DNA from: Nitrospira sp.
Lineage (GTDB): Bacteria; Nitrospirota; JACRHL01
Length of the DNA: 6,167 bases
NCBI GenBank assembly: GCA_026994095.1
Contig: JALWRU010000224.1
Location: forward strand, 1-6,167
Direction: 5' to 3'
Under the pieces are notes generated by a model. That model made no database searches and was not told the origin of the DNA. It saw nothing but the letters and a program-made list of their open reading frames with translations. How positions within the stretch are numbered: position 1 is the stretch's first letter; every line of letters starts with the position of its first letter. A program made the position numbers and the translations under genes. This document shows, one piece after another, positions 1-5,094 of the stretch.

Positions 1-95
1 TCCTTGCAGGCTTTCGGGTGTTGGGCTTGCGTCCCCCCATTTTTTTACAACTCAACCGTGGTGTACGCACTGCGGGCCATTGACGGTAGTCGCTG

Positions 96-188
96 ATGAA
101 GGTGATTGCCGTTTTGGTGATGTCGGTTGCCGTGGCCACCCGTTGCGATGGGTGTGCCGACGTGTTGACCAACGATTTTAATGTGTAG
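96..188 (+). CDS. possible 30-residue leader peptide upstream of infC (speculative)
   Basis: An ATG at 96 opens 30 codons ending in TAG at 186-188. The peptide has a basic second residue, then a hydrophobic stretch (VIAVLVMSVAVA), and then a short tail with two Cys (TRCDGC). Its stop codon overlaps the infC Shine-Dalgarno (AGGAGG, 187-192), so ribosomes ending here would finish on top of the infC ribosome site, which suggests possible translational coupling. Against it, no clear Shine-Dalgarno precedes the ATG, the length is well within chance for open frames, and no family is recognised. It may be non-coding leader. Confidence 0.15.
   Translation: MKVIAVLVMSVAVATRCDGCADVLTNDFNV
134..158 (+). 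other. hairpin in the infC leader
   Basis: GGCCACCC (134-141) can pair with GGGTGTGCC (150-158). This gives eight base pairs with one bulged T at 155 and an eight-base loop at 142-149. No T-run follows directly, so it is not a standard intrinsic terminator. It lies about 30 bases before the infC Shine-Dalgarno and could be part of a folded regulatory leader. Its function is unknown. Confidence 0.35.
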
Positions 189-217
189 GAGGAAATGTCA
201 TCGCTGTTGACCAACGA
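163..217 (+). repeat. 13-base direct repeat flanking the infC ribosome-binding site
   Basis: TGTTGACCAACGA occurs at 163-175 and again, perfectly, at 205-217, exactly 42 bases apart. The Shine-Dalgarno and the proposed start of infC lie between the copies, and the second copy encodes the first residues of IF3. Each copy holds a small inverted repeat (GTTG/CAAC), so GTTG of the first copy can also pair with CAAC of the second, closing a loop around the ribosome site. Long-range pairing is only 4-5 bp, so the structural meaning is uncertain. Confidence 0.5.
187..202 (+). promoter_or_regulatory. infC ribosome-binding site with rare AUC start
   Basis: A perfect AGGAGG lies at 187-192 and is followed after seven bases by ATC at 200-202. 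The in-frame stop TAA at 179-181 leaves no ATG, TTG or other usual start between it and GTG 218. ATG at 195 is out of frame (stop at 219-221) and only two bases from the Shine-Dalgarno. This site decides the start of infC. Confidence 0.7.
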
Positions 218-724
218 GTGAATGACCAGATCAAGGTGGCAACGGTACGCGTTGTTTCCCAGGATGGTGAGCAGTTGGGGATTCTGTCCCTGGAGGCCGC
301 CCTGGAAGCCGCCCGCGAAGCCGGGCTGGACCTGGTAGAGGTGGCACCGCAAGGTGAGCCGCCAGTCTGCCGAATTATGGACTTCAGCCGCCACCGGTTC
401 CAGAACCGCAAGCAGAAGCAGAAGAACAAGGGCGGCAAGGTCAATCGTGCCGGTCAGGTGAAGGAGGTCAAGTTCCGGCCTCGTACCGACGATCACGACA
501 TTGATTACAAGATCAAAAACGTGCTGAAGTTCCTCGCCAATGGCCAGAAGGTCAAGGTCAGTCTGTTTTTCCGGGGGCGTGAGCGCTCTCGTATTCAGAT
601 GTACAGCGAGGCGTTTATGCCAAAGGTGATCGAGCGAATTGGTGAGGCAGGGGTGATTGAGCAGGACCCACGGCAAGAGGGCAACTCGGTTTCAATCATG
701 ATTGCACCACGTTCTCAAAAGTAG
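200..724 (+). CDS. infC: translation initiation factor IF-3
   Basis: IF3 binds the 30S subunit, keeps subunits apart, and checks the start codon and initiator tRNA. With the AUC start the product is 174 residues, the usual IF3 length. The N-terminal domain (about 6-76) begins with the family signature RVNDQI and carries PPVCRIMDF near residues 54-62. A lysine/arginine/glutamine-rich linker (about 64-82) follows. The C-terminal domain (about 85-170) holds EVKFRPRTDDHD, the KVKVSLFFRGRE strand, and a typical APRSQK end. GTG 218 would be the first conventional start, but it encodes the conserved Val of RVNDQI and has no Shine-Dalgarno, so AUC 200 is preferred. In E. coli infC starts at AUU and IF3 represses its own translation by rejecting that codon; the same control is inferred here. 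It is the first gene of the infC-rpmI-rplT operon. Confidence 0.97.
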   Translation: MAVDQRVNDQIKVATVRVVSQDGEQLGILSLEAALEAAREAGLDLVEVAPQGEPPVCRIMDFSRHRFQNRKQKQKNKGGKVNRAGQVKEVKFRPRTDDHDIDYKIKNVLKFLANGQKVKVSLFFRGRERSRIQMYSEAFMPKVIERIGEAGVIEQDPRQEGNSVSIMIAPRSQK

Positions 725-730
725 TATGCT
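702..730 (+). promoter_or_regulatory. possible sigma-70 promoter for rpmI-rplT inside the infC 3' end
   Basis: TTGCAC (702-707) and TATGCT (725-730) are separated by 17 bases. The -10 matches the consensus at four of six positions and the -35 at three. The -10 starts on the last base of the infC stop codon. A separate promoter for the ribosomal protein genes within or after infC is known in E. coli, which makes this plausible. The match is modest and unproven. Confidence 0.25.
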
Positions 731-734
731 AGCC

Positions 735-768
735 GACTTTCGTCGCACGTGTGTTGTGCGGCGAGGTC
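735..768 (+). promoter_or_regulatory. stable hairpin in the rpmI leader (possible L20 or attenuation site)
   Basis: TCGTCGCAC (740-748) pairs with GTGCGGCGA (756-764): nine base pairs with one G-U and a seven-base loop. The stem can be extended past a small bulge by GAC (735-737) with GTC (766-768). No U-run follows, so it is not a plain terminator. It lies between infC and rpmI, where L20 binds structured mRNA in E. coli to repress rpmI and rplT. The L20 role is inferred from position only; I did not match the 23S-like L20 binding motif base by base. Confidence 0.45.
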
Positions 769-799
769 AATTTGTACCGTTTGTTATCGGGGATTCGAG

Positions 800-1003
800 A
801 TGGCTCGGCAAAAGTTAAAAACCCACCGTGGCGCCGCCAAGCGTTTTTCTATTACCAAAAGCGGTAAAGTGAAGCGTAACAAGGCGTTTGGGCGGCATAT
901 CCTGACCAAAAAGTCCGCCAAGCAAAAGCGCAACCAGCGCACCAGCGGTGTGGTCTTTGAAGGGGAAGCCAAGACCATCAAGCGGTTGATGCCCTACGGG
1001 TAA
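800..1003 (+). CDS. rpmI: 50S ribosomal protein L35
   Basis: A small, very basic protein of 67 residues, matching the usual 64-67 residue length of L35, a component of the large ribosomal subunit. Family hallmarks are KTHRGAAKRF near the start, GKVKRNKAF in the middle, HILTKKSAKQKR, and a C-terminal LMPYG. The start ATG at 800 follows GGGGA (789-793) by six bases. An upstream in-frame start at 749 would add 17 Cys-rich residues foreign to the family and is rejected. It lies 75 bases after infC and 51 before rplT. Translation is likely controlled through the leader hairpin. Confidence 0.97.
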   Translation: MARQKLKTHRGAAKRFSITKSGKVKRNKAFGRHILTKKSAKQKRNQRTSGVVFEGEAKTIKRLMPYG

Positions 1004-1013
1004 TACCCCAACT

Positions 1014-1039
1014 GCCGGAGTTTCCGGCCTGATCTTTTT
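1014..1039 (+). other. small hairpin with T-run between rpmI and rplT
   Basis: GCCGGA (1014-1019) pairs with TCCGGC (1023-1028) around a three-base loop, and a run of five T (1035-1039) follows after a gap of six bases. The form is close to an intrinsic terminator, but the stem is short and the T-run is displaced. At most it would be a weak attenuator or an RNA processing site. rplT follows at once, so full termination is not expected. Confidence 0.3.
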
Positions 1040-1054
1040 CGTGTAGAGGACCCC

Positions 1055-1405
1055 ATGCCGAGAGTAAAAGGCGGGATTAAGACCCGTCGTCGTCATAAAA
1101 AATATCTCAAGATGGCCAAGGGCTACGTCGGTGGCCGCAGCCGCTTGTATCGTACCGCCCGCGAAACCGTTGAGCGTGCTGGCGTCTTTGCCTACCGTGA
1201 TCGCCGGGTTAAAAAACGTGAGTTTCGGCGGTTGTGGATTGCCCGTATTGGTGCGGCTGCCCGTGAGTGCGGGTTGTCCTATTCGCGCTTTATGGAAGGT
1301 CTGCGCAAGCAGGAGATCAGCTTGGACCGTAAGGCCCTGGCCGACCTGGCAGCCAATGATCCCGCCACCTTCGCCCAACTTGCGGAGCGTGTTAAAGCGG
1401 CATAG
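1055..1405 (+). CDS. rplT: 50S ribosomal protein L20
   Basis: A 116-residue basic protein (family about 117-118) that binds 23S rRNA early in 50S assembly and, in studied bacteria, represses its own operon. The N-terminal extension shows MPRVKGG, RRRHKKYLKMAKGY and GGRSRLYR (residues 1-33). The globular part has YRDRRVKKREFRRLWIARI (47-65) and GLSYSRFMEGL (73-83), then LDRKALADLA (90-99). GAGG at 1046-1049 is five bases before the ATG. One oddity is Gly66 in WIARIGAA, where most L20 proteins I recall have Asn. It is the last gene of the translation operon, followed by a strong terminator. In many gammaproteobacteria pheS would come next; it is not here. Confidence 0.97.
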   Translation: MPRVKGGIKTRRRHKKYLKMAKGYVGGRSRLYRTARETVERAGVFAYRDRRVKKREFRRLWIARIGAAARECGLSYSRFMEGLRKQEISLDRKALADLAANDPATFAQLAERVKAA

Positions 1406-1431
1406 CCCCGGTAAACAGGGGTCGAAGATTC

Positions 1432-1467
1432 AAGGCCTCCGCGCGGCAGTTGCGGGGGCCTTTTTTT
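1432..1467 (+). terminator. intrinsic terminator after rplT
   Basis: GGCCTCCGC (1434-1442) pairs with GCGGGGGCC (1452-1460), nine pairs with one G-U and a nine-base loop, followed by seven T (1461-1467). AA at 1432-1433 can extend the stem with the first two T. A smaller CCCC/GGGG hairpin (1406-1409 with 1418-1421) sits just before it. The T-run ends only 13 bases before the ATG of the SLBB gene, so any transcript of that gene starting upstream must read through it. Confidence 0.9.
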
Positions 1468-1470
1468 GTA

Positions 1471-1480
1471 AGGGGGGCCG
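1471..1480 (+). promoter_or_regulatory. G-rich ribosome-binding site of the SLBB gene, duplicate of the terminator arm
   Basis: AGGGGGG (1471-1477) lies three bases before ATG 1481 and is the only Shine-Dalgarno candidate. GGGGGCC at 1473-1479 repeats exactly the right arm of the terminator (1454-1460), so the left arm GGCCTCC (1434-1440) could pair with either copy. Pairing with the second copy would hide the ribosome site. Whether this is used for regulation is inference. Confidence 0.5.
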
Positions 1481-4198
1481 ATGATCGTTCGTCGTATTCA
1501 GGTGTGGCTGTTACCCGTTGGTGTCCTGCGGATTGTATGGGCCGCGTTGGTATTGACCGCATTGGGTACCGGAGCGTCAGCGCAGACGATCCCTGCCAGT
1601 GTCTTGCAAAATCTTCCCCCCTCCTTGCAAGCGCAGCTACCCAGGCAACTCGGTGATCTGGGTGAGGTCTCCAGCGGCTTGTCCCGGATTACCCCCAAAC
1701 CGGATGCGGTTACGCCTGATAAAGTTAAGCCGGTATCGCTACGGCTACCGGTAGCCTCGACACCCAACAAGATCATCGGTTTTGGCGATGTGCTTGAGGT
1801 CTGGTTGCAACCGGCAGACGCGTCCCCGGACGCCGACCGAACGCCTTTGGTCTATCGCGTTGCAATTGACCAGGAGGGAATGTTGCGGGTTCCTGGCGCG
1901 CCTGCGGTGCCGGTGGTGGGTCTCAGTGCAGCACAGGCGACGCAGCTTTTGGCCGGACTGCCCGGCATTGGTGACAGTTCGCTACGTTTGACCGTTCTTC
2001 CTGCCACTGAACGGCTATCCGGCCTTGGCGTGCGACCGTTTGGTTACCAACTGTTCTCCAATCCGTCGGCCCTGCGGTCCGACCCGCTGATGCCCATTCC
2101 CGAGGGGTATGTGATCGGTCCGGGAGATCTGTTCCTGATCCAGATGTTTGGTAGCGAGCAGGGGGACTATGAGCAGGCGGTCACGCGGGACGGTACCGTG
2201 GTGCTCCCCCGTTTTGGCCCCATACAGGTGGCAGGATTGCCGTTTGAAAAGGCTCGCAAGGCGATACAGGCACGGGTTTCCAAGCAGGCCATTGGTGTGG
2301 AGACCAGCGTCACGTTGGGGCCGCTACGCTCGATCCGGGTGTGGGTGGTGGGCGACGTGGCCCGGCCGGGGCCGCACCGGGTGACTGCGGTAGCGGCACC
2401 TCTGGATGCGTTGTTTGCGGCTGGGGGAGTCCAGTCAAAGGGGAGTCTGCGTCAAATCAAGGTGCGCCGGGACGGCCGCGATCTGGCCACCATCGATCTG
2501 TATCAACTGCTGTTGAACGGTCGGGGAGGCAGTCATCTGCGCCTGTCTCAGGACGATGTCATCTTTGTACCGCCGGTGTCCGCACAGGTGTCGGTGGCAG
2601 GGGAAGTGCACCGGCCCGGAACTTACGAACTGCTTGCTGACGACGACTTTGCCGAGGTATTGAAATTAGCGGGCGGAATTGCTACTGGTGGCAATCGGGC
2701 CTCGATTCGCCTGCAACGTCTGGACCCCCGTTTTGGGCAGCAGGTCTTTGACCTGGGCCCATCTGAGCTATCCCGGCTGGCCAAAGACGGGGATGTGTTG
2801 CGCGTATTTCCGCTGCATGATCGCCCCTTCCACGGGGTCACCCTGCGGGGGAGTGTGGTCACGCCCGGTGTGCAACCCTGGCGACCGGGCATGCGCTTGC
2901 TGGACCTGTTGCCTCCAACGGCCATCGCTCAGGATGCAGATCTTCACTACGTATTGATTCGGCGCCAGTCGCCGGTCGGGACGGGTAAACATTACCTTCA
3001 GGCCGATTTGATTTCCGCACGCGCCCAGCCGGCGTCTGAACACAATCCGTTGTTGGTGCAGTACGACGAGGTGGAACTGTTTTCCCGTCATCAGGATCGG
3101 GCGGCGTTGCTGGCCGTCGAGACCCAGGCGCTGGCCCAATCTGCCGAGGCAGGTCGCGTGCAAAACCAGACGGTAATGGTCAGTGGGCTGGTCCGGTTTT
3201 CCGGGCGGTATCCGCTCACAGAGGGCATGCGGGTGAGTGATCTGCTGAAGGCGGCTGGTTCGGTGACCGAGCGGGCCTATCTGCCCCGGGCAGAACTGAT
3301 ACGCTTTTCGCTGGCCGAGGATGGGCAGTCGCGCATAACTCATCGACGTTATATCGACCTGCAACAGGTGTTGGCCGGTGTAGCCGGTGCCGATCTGCCA
3401 TTGCGATCGGATGACCGCGTGATGGTGCGGGCCACGCCGGATTGGCAGGGGGATTTGGTCAAGGTGGCCGGGGAGGTGATCTTCCCGGGGACCTACGTCA
3501 TGACCCCTGGAGAAACGCTGGGTGACCTGATTGAGCGGGCTGGCGGGTTAACCAGGGACGCGTTTTTACAAGGCAGTGTTTTTACTCGAAATCTGGTACG
3601 TGAACGAGAACAGCGCGAGTTGGACCGGCTGGCCAACGAATTTGAAAACGAGATGGTGCGGATTGCCGCCAGCCCGGAAGCGTTGGGTCGCACCGATGGC
3701 CAGGGCAAAGCGTTGTTGGCCGGGCAGCAACTCCTGGCGAGGCTTAAGTCGGTCAAGGCGGCAGGCCGCCTGTCGGTGCAACTGACACTCCGTGAGGATG
3801 GTCGTATTGACGGGGAATCCGACCTGGCTTTGATGGATGGGGACGTGCTGACCATCCCCCGCCGACCTGATTCGGTGGCAGTGGTCGGCGAGGTGTATCA
3901 TGCGACTGCCCACCGTTTCCGGGATGGGCAGTCGGTGCGCAACTACCTGAAGCAGAGCGGTGGCATCAACCGGCGCGGTGACCGCCGCCATGTGCTGCTG
4001 GTCCACGCCAACGGCTCAGTGTCATCGGTGTCATTGGGGTGGTTGCGGAGCGGAGGCAAGGTAACGTTGGGTGATACCGTGGTGGTGCCGCTGCGCATCC
4101 GAACCTTCTCTGGCCTTAAACTGGTCACCGATATCACGCAGATTATGTACCAGTTGGCCTTGACGGCGGCAAGTGCCAAAGCCATCGGAGTCTTTTGA
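1481..4198 (+). CDS. large multi-SLBB polysaccharide export protein (Wza/OtnA-like)
   Basis: A 905-residue exported protein of the polysaccharide-export superfamily, likely forming the outer-membrane/periplasmic conduit for a capsule or exopolysaccharide. A Sec signal peptide covers residues 1-34 (basic start, hydrophobic core, ASA before Gln35). There is no lipobox Cys, unlike Wza. Two export (PES) domains follow: a diverged one (about 96-173, IIGFGDVLEVW) and a canonical one (about 207-283, YVIGPGDLFLI). Six SLBB-type units follow, starting near 284, 368, 451, 564, 657 and 798 (VxGxVxxPGxY pattern), each ending in a GDxVxVP-like strand (about 358, 437, 528, 643, 787, 864). Unit 3 is degenerate and unit 5 carries a charged helical insert (about 703-762). 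The size and the Wzz partner recall Vibrio OtnA/WbfF-type proteins. The next gene overlaps the stop by one base. The start ATG 1481 follows a G-run; GTG 1502 is a less likely alternative. Confidence 0.9.
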   Translation: MIVRRIQVWLLPVGVLRIVWAALVLTALGTGASAQTIPASVLQNLPPSLQAQLPRQLGDLGEVSSGLSRITPKPDAVTPDKVKPVSLRLPVASTPNKIIGFGDVLEVWLQPADASPDADRTPLVYRVAIDQEGMLRVPGAPAVPVVGLSAAQATQLLAGLPGIGDSSLRLTVLPATERLSGLGVRPFGYQLFSNPSALRSDPLMPIPEGYVIGPGDLFLIQMFGSEQGDYEQAVTRDGTVVLPRFGPIQVAGLPFEKARKAIQARVSKQAIGVETSVTLGPLRSIRVWVVGDVARPGPHRVTAVAAPLDALFAAGGVQSKGSLRQIKVRRDGRDLATIDLYQLLLNGRGGSHLRLSQDDVIFVPPVSAQVSVAGEVHRPGTYELLADDDFAEVLKLAGGIATGGNRASIRLQRLDPRFGQQVFDLGPSELSRLAKDGDVLRVFPLHDRPFHGVTLRGSVVTPGVQPWRPGMRLLDLLPPTAIAQDADLHYVLIRRQSPVGTGKHYLQADLISARAQPASEHNPLLVQYDEVELFSRHQDRAALLAVETQALAQSAEAGRVQNQTVMVSGLVRFSGRYPLTEGMRVSDLLKAAGSVTERAYLPRAELIRFSLAEDGQSRITHRRYIDLQQVLAGVAGADLPLRSDDRVMVRATPDWQGDLVKVAGEVIFPGTYVMTPGETLGDLIERAGGLTRDAFLQGSVFTRNLVREREQRELDRLANEFENEMVRIAASPEALGRTDGQGKALLAGQQLLARLKSVKAAGRLSVQLTLREDGRIDGESDLALMDGDVLTIPRRPDSVAVVGEVYHATAHRFRDGQSVRNYLKQSGGINRRGDRRHVLLVHANGSVSSVSLGWLRSGGKVTLGDTVVVPLRIRTFSGLKLVTDITQIMYQLALTAASAKAIGVF

Positions 4199-4200
4199 TG
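4187..4200 (+). promoter_or_regulatory. TGATG coupling site and ribosome-binding site of the Wzz-like gene
   Basis: GGAG (4187-4190) lies inside the end of the SLBB gene, seven bases before ATG 4198. The stop TGA (4196-4198) and the start ATG (4198-4200) share one base, which points to translational coupling and balanced synthesis of the two export partners. TTG at 4195 is in frame one codon earlier but is a weaker start. Confidence 0.8.
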
Positions 4201-5094
4201 GAGGCACCGCTACAGCCCCATCCGGGCACCGATGAAATCGACCTGCTGGCCTATTGGCAGGTGCTGGTTCGCCGTTGGAAAGTCATCGCCGGGGTGGTTT
4301 TTGTCCTGACCTGTGCGGCGATTGCGGCTGCCTTGCTGATGACACCAATCTATCGGGCGAAGGCGGTGGTGGTGCCGGTAGAAGACGGCGAGTCCGGCGG
4401 TGGGATGGGCGCGCTGGCCGGCCAGCTAGGCGGCTTGGCGTCACTGGCAGGGGTATCACTTCCGTCAGGTGGAGGGGGCAAGTATCAGGTAGAGGTCATG
4501 ACCTCAAGGGCATTTACCGTGCGTCTGGTAGAGGATAACGACCTGCTGCCGTTGCTGTTCCCTGATCAGTGGGATGACGTGCGGCGGGTATGGACGGTGC
4601 CTGAAGAAGACGTGCCGACCCTGTGGGATGCCTATCGAACATTTGAGGATATCCGGACGGTATCCCAGGACCGTAAGACCGGCTTGGTGACCCTGTCGAT
4701 CGATCATCCGGACCCGGATTTTGCGGCAATGCTGGTGGGGCTGCACATCGATACCCTTAACCGGTTTTTGCAGGCCAAGGCGATTGCTGAGGCCCAGCAG
4801 AGCATCGTATTTTTGACAGAACAGGCCGAGCAGACCGGCAACGTGGAGATGCGTCAGACCCTGTTTCGCCTCATTGAAGCGCAGACCAAGCGGTCAGTGC
4901 TGGCGCGGGTACGGGACGACTATGCCCTGCGAGTGATTGACCCGCCAGTACCTCCAGATATTCCAGAGCGTCCCAAAAAGAAGCTGATTGTACTTCTTGC
5001 GGTGGTAGTCGCAGGTTTTCTGGGGGTCCTGTTGGCATTTTTTCTGGAATTTATAGCGTCCCGTCCCGCCCAGGCGCCTGACGACCAGCCCTAG
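4198..5094 (+). CDS. Wzz-family polysaccharide co-polymerase / chain-length determinant
   Basis: A 298-residue inner-membrane protein with the Wzz/PCP layout. It has a short cytoplasmic start with DEIDLLAYWQVLVRRWK (12-28), TM1 at about 28-48, a large periplasmic domain with a coiled-coil-like stretch near 190-240, the proline-rich motif DPPVPPDIPERPKKK (248-262) typical of the family, and TM2 at about 262-284. A Gly-rich loop with GGLASLAG lies at 78-85. The protein ends 14 residues after TM2, so no cytoplasmic BY-kinase domain is fused. It would control polymer length or link synthesis to export, acting with the SLBB protein encoded just upstream. Its stop TAG (5092-5094) overlaps the tatC stop. 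No glycosyltransferase or Wzy is in the window, so the polymer cannot be named. Confidence 0.9.
   Translation: MEAPLQPHPGTDEIDLLAYWQVLVRRWKVIAGVVFVLTCAAIAAALLMTPIYRAKAVVVPVEDGESGGGMGALAGQLGGLASLAGVSLPSGGGGKYQVEVMTSRAFTVRLVEDNDLLPLLFPDQWDDVRRVWTVPEEDVPTLWDAYRTFEDIRTVSQDRKTGLVTLSIDHPDPDFAAMLVGLHIDTLNRFLQAKAIAEAQQSIVFLTEQAEQTGNVEMRQTLFRLIEAQTKRSVLARVRDDYALRVIDPPVPPDIPERPKKKLIVLLAVVVAGFLGVLLAFFLEFIASRPAQAPDDQP

Larger units (their letters stand above)
1..199 (+). other. infC leader / upstream region without an identified gene
   Basis: This stretch precedes infC. All three forward frames were read. None gives a recognisable ThrS C-terminus, although thrS is the usual neighbour upstream of infC. 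Visible elements are a run of seven T at 40-46 after a C-run, which could be the tail of an upstream terminator but has only a weak 4-bp GGG/CCC stem; a hairpin at 134-158; a short frame at 96-188; and one copy of a 13-base repeat at 163-175. TACAAC at 46-51 resembles a -10 box but has no well-spaced -35. The region is best read as an untranslated or regulatory leader, with the upstream gene ending outside the window. Confidence 0.5.

Noticed and set aside
1..46. Terminator of an upstream gene ending in the T-run 40-46
   Set aside because: Only a four-pair stem with a ten-base loop can be drawn before the T-run, which is too weak to call.
21..51. Possible promoter TTGGGC ... TACAAC before infC
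   Set aside because: The spacing is 19 bases and the -35 match is poor, so it cannot be supported.
195..221. Eight-codon frame from ATG 195 between the infC Shine-Dalgarno and GTG 218
   Set aside because: Only two bases separate it from the Shine-Dalgarno, too close for efficient initiation; it is probably incidental.
749..799. Longer rpmI starting 17 codons upstream at 749
   Set aside because: The extra residues are Cys-rich and absent from L35, and the span overlaps the leader hairpin. ATG 800 gives the standard L35 start.
815..1378. 187-codon open frame on the - strand across rpmI and rplT
   Set aside because: It is antisense to two certain ribosomal protein genes, has no family resemblance or ribosome site, and is explained by their codon bias.
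2768..3364. 198-codon open frame on the - strand inside the SLBB gene
   Set aside because: It is the shadow of a gene with clear PES and SLBB domains; composition is His/Gln/Arg-rich and unlike a real protein family.
1481..5094. Horizontal acquisition of the SLBB-Wzz pair
   Set aside because: Base composition and codon choice look like the flanking genes, and no integrase, tRNA or flanking repeat is present.
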